Shown here: piece by piece, positions 27,496-35,993 of the stretch
Position numbering within the stretch: the stretch's first letter is position 1
How the letters are laid out: each line of letters opens with the position of its first letter
Source: Micrococcus endophyticus
GTDB taxonomy: Bacteria > Actinomycetota > Actinomycetes > Actinomycetales > Micrococcaceae
Length of the DNA: 64,000 nt
Reading direction: 5' to 3'
NCBI RefSeq assembly: GCF_014205115.1
Contig: NZ_JACHMW010000001.1
Coordinates: 1,116,001-1,180,000, forward strand
The notes under the pieces: model-generated
What the model saw: only the letters and a program-made list of their open reading frames with translations
The model's database searches: none
What the model was told of the DNA's origin: nothing
Program-made: the position numbers and the translations under genes

Positions 27496-28647
27496 TCAGC
27501 GGGCGGCGTCCGGCCAGTTCCCGTCGAGCATCTGGAGGAACTCGCCCTCGGAGACGAGCGAGATGTGCTGGCCGCGCTCCCGGCGGCGCAGCGCGTCCCG
27601 GGTCTTGCGGTGCGCCAGCGCCGTGGTGACGGCCTCGCGGGTGCCGGGCGCGGGGGCCGGGCGGTCCAGGTCGGCGGCCTCGAAGCCGTCCCCCACCACG
27701 AGCATGGTGGTCGCGGCGCCCACCCGGTTGGCGGTCTGCGCGCCGAGCCGGGCCGCGCGGACCTTCGCCGTCTGACGGGACATGCCGATGCCGCCCGTGA
27801 ACACCACGGTCTGCCCGTGGAGGGGGTGGCCCGGGTCCGCGTCCGGGTTGGGCACGGGGTTGGTGCCCTCGTCCGGCCACCGCAGGAAGTCCGGCATGGC
27901 CCGCTCGTCCTTGAGCGGCACGCGCGCGTCGAACACGCCCTGCGTGCGCCGGGCTTGGCGGGTGGCCTTGGACTCGGGGCCCTCGCCGGCGGCCCGCTGC
28001 GCCAGGGTGTTCACCGTCAGCCCCTGGGCGCGCATCAGCCGGGGGACGTCGAACGGCTCGGGAAGGCCGCGCGCGCCCGCCGGCGCCACCGCGGCCCCGT
28101 CACCCGCCTCGGTGCCAAGCACGCGCCGGGCGACGTCGACGAGGATGGCCGCGCACGCCTCGGCGTCCGCGAGCGCGTCGTGGTGCGGGCCCGGGGCGAA
28201 CCCGGCCTCGCGGGCCGCCGAGGGCAGCGCGTAGGAGGCCAGGTCGTAGACGCGGCGCGCGAGCACCAGGGTGCACACGAAGTCCAGGCGCGGCACGTCC
28301 CGGCCGGAGACCTCGAGGCCGGACTCGATGACGCCGACGTCGAAACCCGCGTTGTGGGCGGCGAGCACGTCGGCGCCCACGAAGCCGGCCAGCTCGTCGT
28401 ACACGTCCGCGAACCGCGCCGCGTCCAGCACCCGGTCCTCGGTGATGCCGTGGATGCGCACGTTGCGCGGGTCGAAGCGGTCGAAGCCGACGGGCGGCCG
28501 GATGAGCCACTCGGCCCGCTCCACCATGACGCCGTCCCGCACGCGCACGGCGCCGAGGGCGCACGGGGAGCCGCGGAACCCGTTGGCGGTCTCGAAGTCG
28601 ATCGCCGTGAAGTCCAGCCCCGGCACGGGGGCGAGCACGCCGCTCAC
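27496..28647 (-). CDS. DEDDh 3'-5' exonuclease with C-terminal BRCT domain
   Basis: 383 residues. The N-terminal exonuclease has ExoI AIDFETANGFRGSP, ExoII HNAGFDVGVIES and ExoIII HHDALADAEAC, which is the DnaQ-like DEDDh type. A BRCT domain follows at about 285-360 (GQTVVFTGGIGMSRQTAK ... MLVVGDGF). The GTG at 28647 overlaps the rdgB stop as GTGA, so it is the third gene of rph-rdgB-exonuclease. A short hairpin straddles its stop (27487-27507). The family combination is known in actinobacteria, and the role is probably DNA repair or RNA/DNA end trimming. The precise substrate is not evident. Confidence 0.9.
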   Translation of the reverse strand: MSGVLAPVPGLDFTAIDFETANGFRGSPCALGAVRVRDGVMVERAEWLIRPPVGFDRFDPRNVRIHGITEDRVLDAARFADVYDELAGFVGADVLAAHNAGFDVGVIESGLEVSGRDVPRLDFVCTLVLARRVYDLASYALPSAAREAGFAPGPHHDALADAEACAAILVDVARRVLGTEAGDGAAVAPAGARGLPEPFDVPRLMRAQGLTVNTLAQRAAGEGPESKATRQARRTQGVFDARVPLKDERAMPDFLRWPDEGTNPVPNPDADPGHPLHGQTVVFTGGIGMSRQTAKVRAARLGAQTANRVGAATTMLVVGDGFEAADLDRPAPAPGTREAVTTALAHRKTRDALRRRERGQHISLVSEGEFLQMLDGNWPDAAR

Positions 28648-29320
28648 GGGCGCGCGTCGAGCGCGTCCACCAGGTACGGCAGCAGGGCGCGGAAGGCGTG
28701 CCCCCGGTGGCTGATCGCGTTCTTGTCCGCGGCGGAGAGCTGGGCGGTGGACTCCTCCCGGCCGTCGGGGCGCAGGATCGGGTCGTAGCCGAAGCCGCCG
28801 TCGCCGACGGGGGCGCGCAGCAGGGTGCCGCGCAGACGGCCGTGCTCCACGTGCTCGACGTGGATGGCGTGGGTGCCGCGCGCGTCCGCGGTGCTCGGCA
28901 CCGCCAGGGCGGCGGCGCAGACGAACTCGGCGCCGCGGTGGGCGTCCGGCACGTCGGCCAGCTGGGCGAGCAGCAGCTCGAGGTTGGCCCGGTCGTCCCC
29001 GTGGCGTCCGGCCCAGCGGGCCGAGAAGATCCCGGGGGCGCCGTGGAGCACGTCCACGGCCAGGCCGGAGTCGTCCGCGACGGCGATCAGACCCGTGTGG
29101 GCGGCGACCGCGCGGGCCTTCTTCAGCGCGTTCTCCGCGAAGGTGACCCCGTCCTCGACGATGTCCGGGGCGCCGACCGCGCCGGCGTCCACGACGGCGA
29201 CGGAGGCGTCCAGGCCGGGCACGGCGCCCTCGAGCAGCTGGCGCAGCTCGCGGACCTTGCCGGCGTTGTGGGTGGCCAGGACGACGCGGGCCCCCTCGGG
29301 CACGCCGGTGGCGGCCCCGC

Positions 29321-29324
<4 letters not shown>
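28644..29324 (-). CDS. rdgB: XTP/dITP diphosphatase (Ham1/RdgB)
   Basis: A 226-residue house-cleaning enzyme that hydrolyses non-canonical purine triphosphates (ITP, dITP, XTP) and keeps them out of nucleic acids. Motifs: [18 protein letters not shown] at the N-terminus, [17 protein letters not shown] with the metal/base-site Asp pair, [19 protein letters not shown], and [11 protein letters not shown] at the C-terminus. The GTG start at 29324 overlaps the rph stop as GTGA. Order and overlap match the conserved actinobacterial rph-rdgB pair. Confidence 0.95.
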
Positions 29325-30094
<770 letters not shown>

Positions 30095-30101
30095 GGCCTC
30101 C

Positions 30102-30107
30102 AGTCTA
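30102..30107 (-). promoter_or_regulatory. -10 box of the rph operon, leaderless spacing
   Basis: TAGACT, 7 nt before the rph ATG at 30094. It lies immediately after the upstream phosphodiesterase gene. Confidence 0.55.
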
Positions 30108-30116
30108 GGGGCGCGC

Positions 30117-30932
30117 TCAGACCCCGTAGCTCAGCCCGGAGACCGCGACGGCCATGGGGCCCTCGTACGCCTCCCGGGCCTCCAGGACGGCCCGCTGGGG
30201 GTCGTTCCACACCGGTAGGTGCGTCAGGAGCAGCTTCTTCGCCCCGGCCTGCGCGGCCGTCTGTCCGGCCCGCAGACCGGTCAGGTGCACGCCGTCGATC
30301 CCGTCGTCCCGGCCCTCGTGGAAGGCGGCCTCGCACAGGAACAGGTCGGCGTCCCGGGCGGCCTCCACGAGCCCCTCGCACGCGTCCGTGTCCCCGGAGT
30401 AGGTGAGCACGCGGGTCACGGTGCCGCCCTCGCCGTCGGGCTCGTCGGCCTCCACGCGGATCGCGTAGGCCTCGTCGATGGGGTGGCGCACCGGCACCGG
30501 GGTGAGCCGGAACGGGCCGAACCGCTCGGTGCGCCCGGGCCGCCACACCCGGAAGTCGAAGTCCTCGTGCATGCCCGGCTCCGGGTCCATGCCGTACGCC
30601 TCGGCGATCCGGTCCGCGGTGGCCGTGGGCCCGTACACGGGCATCCGGTCGCGGTGCCAGCCCTCCGGGTTCCAGCGGATGGCCACGTGCATGCCGCACA
30701 GGTCCATGCAGTGGTCCGGGTGCAGGTGCGAGAGCAGGACCCCGTCCAGCTCCTCGAGCTCGACGTAGCGCTGCAGCACGCCCAGGGACCCGTTGCCCAG
30801 GTCCAGCAGGATCCGCCACGTGCGCGGCGTGACGCCGTCCTCGGCCACGCCCTGCGCGGTGACGAGGTAGCACGAGGCCGGCGACCCCGGCCCGGGGAAG
30901 GACCCGGAGGCCCCGATCACGGTCAGCTTCAC
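30117..30932 (-). CDS. Metallo-beta-lactamase-fold phosphodiesterase (Rv1339-like)
   Basis: 271 residues. The metal-binding motif is [13 protein letters not shown] at about residues 66-78, with further ligands in [25 protein letters not shown] and LLLTHLPVW. The N-terminal [20 protein letters not shown] is typical of this actinobacterial family. The mycobacterial counterpart Rv1339, in the same gene neighbourhood, has been reported to be a cyclic-AMP phosphodiesterase; the role here is inferred from that. The GTG at 30932 overlaps the murI stop as GTGA and has a GGAG box 8 nt upstream. Confidence 0.88.
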   Translation of the reverse strand: MKLTVIGASGSFPGPGSPASCYLVTAQGVAEDGVTPRTWRILLDLGNGSLGVLQRYVELEELDGVLLSHLHPDHCMDLCGMHVAIRWNPEGWHRDRMPVYGPTATADRIAEAYGMDPEPGMHEDFDFRVWRPGRTERFGPFRLTPVPVRHPIDEAYAIRVEADEPDGEGGTVTRVLTYSGDTDACEGLVEAARDADLFLCEAAFHEGRDDGIDGVHLTGLRAGQTAAQAGAKKLLLTHLPVWNDPQRAVLEAREAYEGPMAVAVSGLSYGV

Positions 30933-31870
30933 GTCTCACGCTCCTGCTCGGCGCCCAGGCGGGCGATGAGGTCGGGGGTCAGCTGGGCCAGGGCCGCGGT
31001 GGGGTACCGCTCGCGGACCGTGTCCAGGCGGCGCACGGCCCCGACCTCGGGGCCGAGGAACCGGCGGGCCAGGGCCTGGAAGTGCTCCGGGTCGCCCGTG
31101 GCGGCGAACCGGTGCCGGGTGTCCTGCCCGGAGCCGGCCGCCGAGTGCGGGTGCTCGAGGCCGAGGCGCACGAGCTCACGGTAGAGGTCCTTGGCGGTCT
31201 CCTCCGCCGAGGACACCAGGGTGACGTCTTCGCCCATCACCAGCGAGAGGGCGCCGGTGAGCAGCGGGTAGTGGGTGCAGCCCAGCACGAGGGTGTCCAC
31301 GCCGGCGGCGCGCAGCGGCTCCGTGTACTCCTGCGCGGTGGCCAGCAGCTCGGGCCCGGTGGTGATGCCGGCCTCCACGAACTCCACGAAGCGCGGGCAC
31401 GCGGCGGAGGTCACCTGCAGGTGGGGGGCGGCGGAGAAGGAGTCGTCGTAGGCGCGCGAGCCCACGGTCGCCTGGGTGCCGATCACGCCGATCCGCCCGG
31501 AGCGCGTGGCCGCCACGGCCCGGCGCACGGCCGGCTGGATGACCTCGACCACGGGGATGCCGTGGCGGCCGGTGTAGCGCTCCCGCGCGTCGCGCAGCAC
31601 CGCCGCCGAGGCGGAGTTGCACGCGATGACGAGGGCCTTGACGCCCGCGTCCACGAGCTCGTCCATGATGCCCAGGGCGAGCGCGCGGACCTGGGCGATC
31701 GGCCGCGGCCCGTAGGGGGCGTGGGCGGTGTCGCCCACATAGAGGATCGACTCGTGGGGCAGCTGGTCCATGATGGCGCGGGCCACGGTCAGCCCGCCCA
31801 CGCCGGAGTCGAACACGCCGATCGGCGAGGAGGCGCTCACCTCGTGCCGGGCCTGCGGCGGCGCGCTCAC
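30929..31870 (-). CDS. murI: Glutamate racemase
   Basis: A 313-residue cofactor-independent racemase producing D-glutamate for peptidoglycan. The two catalytic cysteines are visible in [15 protein letters not shown] and [15 protein letters not shown]; the N-terminus has [16 protein letters not shown] and the substrate loop [11 protein letters not shown]. The GTG at 31870 overlaps the DUF2017 stop as GTGA. It belongs to a coupled clpS-DUF2017-murI-phosphodiesterase unit, an arrangement also present in mycobacteria. Confidence 0.96.
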   Translation of the reverse strand: MSAPPQARHEVSASSPIGVFDSGVGGLTVARAIMDQLPHESILYVGDTAHAPYGPRPIAQVRALALGIMDELVDAGVKALVIACNSASAAVLRDARERYTGRHGIPVVEVIQPAVRRAVAATRSGRIGVIGTQATVGSRAYDDSFSAAPHLQVTSAACPRFVEFVEAGITTGPELLATAQEYTEPLRAAGVDTLVLGCTHYPLLTGALSLVMGEDVTLVSSAEETAKDLYRELVRLGLEHPHSAAGSGQDTRHRFAATGDPEHFQALARRFLGPEVGAVRRLDTVRERYPTAALAQLTPDLIARLGAEQERET

Positions 31871-32649
31871 GCGTCGTCCCCCGCCTCGTCCGCGCCGGGC
31901 GCGTCCTCGTCCGCGCCCTCGGGCAGCTCGCTGAGCATCTCGGTCATCAGGGTCTCCAGCAGCCAGGTGGTGAAGTTGTAGAGCAGGGCCATCGTGGACT
32001 CGACGTCCTCGGCGCTGCGCCAGTCGTCCACGGCGTGCACGCGCTCGGCGTCCTCCTCCGTCTCCACGCCCAGGCGGGCGGCGAGGACGAGGCGCACGTC
32101 GTTGAGCGCGCGGCCGAACGCGGGGGCCTGGTGGTGCGGCACCTCCACCCGGGTGGAGCGCAGCAGCTCCAGGGCCAGGCGGGCGTCGGCGAGCTTGCCC
32201 TCGGACAGTGCGTCCTCGGTGAGGGCGCGGTGGGCGCCGCGCTCCTGCGCGTCGGCCTGCGGCATCGCCTCGGGCAGCAGCCGGGCGACGGCGGGGTCGG
32301 CCGGGGCGGCGCGGTGCGGCACCCGGTCCTGGCTCAGGTGCAGGCCGGAGACCAGCTCCCAGAAGGCGGCGTCCGCCTCGTCGAGCCCGGCCGCGGGGCC
32401 GGCGCCGGCCTCCGGGTCCTGCGGCGCCGGGGCCGCCGGGGCCGCCGGGGCCGCCGGGGCGACGTCGGCGCTCGGCTCCGGCGGGCCCGGGGCGTCCGCA
32501 GGGAGGTCGTCGGCCCCCGGGAGCACGTTCCGGCGGCGGCCCTCCAGCAGGGTGATGACGTCCTTGACCAGGCCGCGCAGCAGGCGCACCTCCGGCTTCT
32601 CCAGCTGCGCCGTGTACCCCCGCCGCGTCCAGCGGAACCGCTCTGCCAT
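31867..32649 (-). CDS. DUF2017 family protein
   Basis: 260 residues. The N-terminus [31 protein letters not shown] and the C-terminal part ([34 protein letters not shown]) are the conserved ends of the actinobacterial DUF2017 family; an Ala/Pro-rich linker of about 50 residues lies between them. It is mostly helical and soluble. The function is unknown, but the gene almost always follows clpS, suggesting a link to N-degron proteolysis or its regulation. ATG 32649 has GGAGGGA 2-8 nt upstream, and the gene begins 8 nt after the clpS stop. Confidence 0.88.
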   Translation of the reverse strand: MAERFRWTRRGYTAQLEKPEVRLLRGLVKDVITLLEGRRRNVLPGADDLPADAPGPPEPSADVAPAAPAAPAAPAPQDPEAGAGPAAGLDEADAAFWELVSGLHLSQDRVPHRAAPADPAVARLLPEAMPQADAQERGAHRALTEDALSEGKLADARLALELLRSTRVEVPHHQAPAFGRALNDVRLVLAARLGVETEEDAERVHAVDDWRSAEDVESTMALLYNFTTWLLETLMTEMLSELPEGADEDAPGADEAGDDA

Positions 32650-32657
32650 GTCCCTCC

Positions 32658-33020
32658 TCAGTCCTCGGCCTGCTCGAGCGTGGCCCACAGCCCGTAGCCG
32701 TGCATCGCGCCCACGTGCAGCTCCGCCTTCTCGCGGGTGCCGGTGGCCACCACGGAGCGGCCCCGCTCGTGCACCTCGAGCATCAGGCGGTGGGCCCGGG
32801 ACTCGGAGTAGCCGAAGTGGGTGCGGAACACGTAGGCCACGTAGCTCATCAGGTTCACGGGGTCGTTCCAGACGACCACGTTCCACGGCCGGTCCAGGGC
32901 GAGGTCCTCGCGCGGACGCTCCAGCACGGCGGTGTCCGTGGCCCCTCCGGGGACGGCCTCACCGGGGGCCGGGCCGGCGGCGCGCGGCGCGGTCGGATCG
33001 TGGCTGGTCAACACGGACAT
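32658..33020 (-). CDS. clpS: ATP-dependent Clp protease adaptor ClpS
   Basis: A 120-residue adaptor delivering N-end-rule substrates to ClpAP/ClpCP. A disordered N-terminal tail of about 40 residues precedes the ClpS core: [21 protein letters not shown] (substrate pocket), [20 protein letters not shown] and [12 protein letters not shown]. The ATG at 33020 has TAGACT exactly 7 nt upstream and no RBS, so a leaderless mRNA is likely. It heads the operon with DUF2017 and murI and is divergent from pncB over 63 bp. Confidence 0.95.
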   Translation of the reverse strand: MSVLTSHDPTAPRAAGPAPGEAVPGGATDTAVLERPREDLALDRPWNVVVWNDPVNLMSYVAYVFRTHFGYSESRAHRLMLEVHERGRSVVATGTREKAELHVGAMHGYGLWATLEQAED

Positions 33021-33027
33021 GCCGGAC

Positions 33028-33033
33028 AGTCTA
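33028..33033 (-). promoter_or_regulatory. -10 box of the clpS operon, leaderless spacing
   Basis: TAGACT, 7 nt before the clpS ATG. The 13 bases of box plus spacer are identical to those before the DUF3039 gene at 38154. Confidence 0.6.
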
Positions 33034-33071
33034 CGAGGCGGGCCCGCCAGGGCGTGGTCACACGGGTTCGC

Positions 33072-33077
33072 TAGGGT
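33072..33077 (+). promoter_or_regulatory. -10 box of pncBA, leaderless spacing
   Basis: TAGGGT, 6 nt before the pncB GTG at 33084. Confidence 0.55.
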
Positions 33078-33083
33078 GGGCGC

Positions 33084-34436
33084 GTGAGCCAGAATCCCGT
33101 GACCAGCGCACCCCAGACGCCCGACGACTGGCGGATCCCCACGGCGCTGATGACCGACCACTACGAGCTGACCATGCTCCAGGCCGCGCTGAAGGCCGGC
33201 ACCGCGCACCGCCGCTCCCGCTTCGAGCTGTTCACCCGACGCCTGCCCAGCGGCCGCCGCTACGGCGTGGTGGCCGGCGTGGGCCGCGCACTGGAGGGCC
33301 TGTCCCGCTTCCGGTTCGACACGCCCGAGCTCGACTTCCTCGCGGACACCACGGCCCTCGACGACGCCACGCTGGCCTGGCTGGCCGACTTCGAGTTCAC
33401 GGGGGACATCGTGGGCTACGCCGAGGGCGAGGCCTACTTCCCGCACTCCCCCCTCCTGCAGGTGGAGTCGACGTTCGCCGAGGCGTGCATCCTGGAGACC
33501 TACCTGCTCTCCATCTACAACTACGACTCCGCCGTGGCCTCCGCCGCCTCCCGCATGACGGCCGTCGCCGACGGTCGCCCGTGCGCCGAGATGGGCTCGC
33601 GCCGCACGCACGAGGAGGCCGCCGTCGCCGCGGCCCGCGCGGCCGCCGTCGCCGGCTTCACCGCCACCTCGAACCTGGAGGCGGGCCGCCGCTACGGCAT
33701 CCCCACCGTGGGCACCGCCGCCCACTCCTTCACCCTGCTGCACGACTCGGAGCGCGCCGCCTTCGAGGCCCAGGTCGCCGCGCTCGGGGCGGACACCACC
33801 CTCCTCGTGGACACGTATGACGTGGAGGAGGGCGTGCGCACCGCCGTCGACGTGGCCGGCCCCGCCCTGCGCAACGTGCGCGTGGACTCCGGCGACCTCG
33901 TGGTCCAGGCCCACCGCGTCCGCGAGCTGCTCGACGAGCTGGGCAACACGCAGACCGGCATCATGGTCACCTCGGACCTGGACGAGTACGCGATCGCCTC
34001 GCTGCGTTCGGCCCCCGTGAGCTCGTACGGGGTGGGCACCCGCCTCGTCACCGGCTCCGGCGCCCCCACGGCCTCCATGGTCTACAAGCTCGTCGCCCGC
34101 CAGGACGACGACGGCGAGTGGGTGGACGTGGCCAAGGCCAGTTCCGGCAAGGCCAGCCGGGGCGGCCGCAAGGAGGCCGCGCGCCGCCGCGACCGGCGGG
34201 GCCGGGCCACCGCCGAGGTGGTCGGCGTCAACCGCGGCGCCGCGCCCGACGCCGACGACCGTCCCCTGCTGCACCGTTTCGTGCACGCCGGCGAGCTGGC
34301 CGGGGGCTGGACCGGCCCCGAGGCCGTCACCCGCGCCGCCGAGCGTCACGCCGCCTCCCTGCGCGAGCTGCCCGCCTCGGTGGGCCGCCTGCAGCCGGGC
34401 GACCCCGCCATCCCGACCATCTTCCTGGAGGACTGA
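33084..34436 (+). CDS. pncB: Nicotinate phosphoribosyltransferase
   Basis: A 450-residue enzyme that converts nicotinate and PRPP to nicotinate mononucleotide in NAD salvage. Seen: TALMTDHYELTMLQAALKAG at the N-terminus, FELFTRRLPSGRRYGVV, EMGSRRTHEEAAVAAARAA, the conserved GTAAHSFTLLHDSE and TTLLVDTYDVEEGVRTAVD, and DSGDLVVQAHRVRELLD near the phosphoribosyl site. GTG 33084 follows TAGGGT by 6 nt. A basic, low-complexity stretch (KASRGGRKEAARRRDRRGR) near residue 355 looks like a surface loop. pncA follows after 3 nt. Confidence 0.95.
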   Translation: MSQNPVTSAPQTPDDWRIPTALMTDHYELTMLQAALKAGTAHRRSRFELFTRRLPSGRRYGVVAGVGRALEGLSRFRFDTPELDFLADTTALDDATLAWLADFEFTGDIVGYAEGEAYFPHSPLLQVESTFAEACILETYLLSIYNYDSAVASAASRMTAVADGRPCAEMGSRRTHEEAAVAAARAAAVAGFTATSNLEAGRRYGIPTVGTAAHSFTLLHDSERAAFEAQVAALGADTTLLVDTYDVEEGVRTAVDVAGPALRNVRVDSGDLVVQAHRVRELLDELGNTQTGIMVTSDLDEYAIASLRSAPVSSYGVGTRLVTGSGAPTASMVYKLVARQDDDGEWVDVAKASSGKASRGGRKEAARRRDRRGRATAEVVGVNRGAAPDADDRPLLHRFVHAGELAGGWTGPEAVTRAAERHAASLRELPASVGRLQPGDPAIPTIFLED

Positions 34437-34439
34437 CCC

Positions 34440-35132
34440 GTGGAGAACCTGAACCGCGCCCTGGTGATCGTGGACGTGCAGAACGACTTCTGTGAGGGCG
34501 GCGCCCTCGGCGTGACCGGCGGCGCCGCCGTCGCGGCCGGGGTCAGCGAGTACCTGGCCGAGCACGCGGACGCCTACGCGGCCGTAGCCGCCACGCGCGA
34601 CTGGCACGTCGACCCGGGCACGCACTTCGCGGCGGCCACCGGTGCCGAGCCGGACTTCCGCACCACCTGGCCGGTGCACTGTGTGGCCGGCACCGCCGGC
34701 GCCGAGCTGCACCCCGACCTGGACGTCGAGCACCTCGACGCCGAGTTCCTCAAGGGTTTGCACACGGACGCCTACTCCGGCTTCGACGGCGCCCTCGGCG
34801 AGCCCGACGCCGTCCCGACCGGGGCCGCGGGCGAGCGCCCCTCCGGGACCGTCGGCCCGTACGGGGCCACCGCCGTGGCCGCGGCCGCCGTCGAGTCCGA
34901 CGCCCCCGGCCTCGACGAGTGGCTCCGTGAGCAGGGCGTGGACGCGATCACCGTGGTGGGCATCGCCACGGACCACTGCGTGCGCGCCACCGTGCTCGAC
35001 GCCCTCGACGCCGGCTACGAGGTCACGGTGCTGACCGACCTGGTGGCCGGGGTGGACGAGGCCGCCTCGCAGGCCGCCCTCCACGAGATGGAGGCCGCCG
35101 GCGCCCACCTGGAGCTGTCCGAGGGGCGCTGA
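34440..35132 (+). CDS. pncA: Nicotinamidase
   Basis: A 230-residue isochorismatase-fold hydrolase converting nicotinamide to nicotinate, which pncB then uses. The catalytic triad is visible: Asp in VIVDVQNDFCEGG (residue about 12), Lys in AEFLKGLHTDAYSGF, and Cys in GIATDHCVRATVLDAL. The metal-site motif TRDWHVDPGTHF is present. The GTG at 34440 lies 3 nt after the pncB stop with GGAGGA 7-12 nt upstream inside the pncB end. The same two enzymes next to each other give a complete two-step salvage route. Confidence 0.95.
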   Translation: MENLNRALVIVDVQNDFCEGGALGVTGGAAVAAGVSEYLAEHADAYAAVAATRDWHVDPGTHFAAATGAEPDFRTTWPVHCVAGTAGAELHPDLDVEHLDAEFLKGLHTDAYSGFDGALGEPDAVPTGAAGERPSGTVGPYGATAVAAAAVESDAPGLDEWLREQGVDAITVVGIATDHCVRATVLDALDAGYEVTVLTDLVAGVDEAASQAALHEMEAAGAHLELSEGR

Positions 35133-35134
35133 GC

Positions 35135-35902
35135 ATGCGGGCGGCGGCCGGCGGGGGCCCCGGGCCGGACCGCGCGGCGCTCGACCGGCTCGCGTGGCGC
35201 CTGCCCGTGCGGCAGGTGACCGAGCATCCGCGCAGCCCTGCCGATCGCGGCACGTGGCCGGCCACCGTCCCGGCCGTGCGCCAGCTCCTCGACGAGGGGC
35301 TCGACCTGTCCGCCGCCACCGTCGTGGTCGGCGCGAACGGGGCCGGCAAGTCCACCCTCGTGGAGGCCGTGGCCGAGGCGTTCGGCCTCAACGCCGAGGG
35401 CGGGACGCGCAACGTGGTCCACGAGACGCGTCGCACGTCCTCGGACCTCGCGGAGCACCTGCAGCTCGCCCGGGGCGCCCAGGCCACGCGCGACGGCGTG
35501 TTCCTGCGCGCCGAGACCATGTACGGGCTGTTCACCTACTACGAGTCCGTGTTCCGGGGAGCGGACCACCACCGGCGCAGCCACGGCGAGGCGTTCCTGC
35601 AGTTCTGCGCCGAGCGGGCGGGGCTCACCGGCCTATGGGTGCTGGACGAGCCTGAGTCGGCCCTGTCCTTCGACGGCTGCCTCGCGCTGATCGCCCACCT
35701 GCGGGACATCCTGGCGGACGGCTCCCAGGTGATCCTCTCCACGCACTCCCCCGTGCTGGCCGCCCTGCCCGGCGCCCGCATCCTGCTGCTGGACGAGCGC
35801 GGGATCACGCCGACCGAGTACGACGACCTGCCGTTCGTGTACCACCACCGCAGCTTCCTGGACTCCCCGCAGCGGTACCTGCGCCACCTCTACGACGCGT
35901 GA
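35135..35902 (+). CDS. AAA-type ATPase (ABC-like), predicted
   Basis: 255 residues. Walker A VVVGANGAGKSTLVEAVAEAF lies near residues 65-85, a Q-loop/lid region follows (VFLRAETMYGLFTYYES), and Walker B is GLWVLDEPESALSFDG near 166 with a switch-like ILSTHSPVLAALPGARI after it. This resembles the small predicted-ATPase family (AAA_21/RecF-like) rather than a transporter subunit: no membrane partner lies nearby and the ABC signature LSGGQ is absent. The ATG at 35135 is 2 nt after the pncA stop, so it is likely co-transcribed with pncBA. What it acts on is unknown. Confidence 0.85.
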   Translation: MRAAAGGGPGPDRAALDRLAWRLPVRQVTEHPRSPADRGTWPATVPAVRQLLDEGLDLSAATVVVGANGAGKSTLVEAVAEAFGLNAEGGTRNVVHETRRTSSDLAEHLQLARGAQATRDGVFLRAETMYGLFTYYESVFRGADHHRRSHGEAFLQFCAERAGLTGLWVLDEPESALSFDGCLALIAHLRDILADGSQVILSTHSPVLAALPGARILLLDERGITPTEYDDLPFVYHHRSFLDSPQRYLRHLYDA

Positions 35903-35956
35903 GGCCGGGGCCCGGCGGTCGGCCGGGAGGGTGCGCCCGCCGGGAACGCCTCGGAG

Positions 35957-35986
35957 GCGGCCGCGCGCCGGGCGCCGCGCGGCCGC
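35957..35986. terminator. 11-bp hairpin between convergent genes
   Basis: Arms 35957-35967 and 35976-35986, perfect 11 bp, 8-nt loop, lying between the ATPase stop (plus) and the helicase stop (minus). No U-tract on either strand. Confidence 0.55.
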
Positions 35987-35993
35987 CGCAGGC

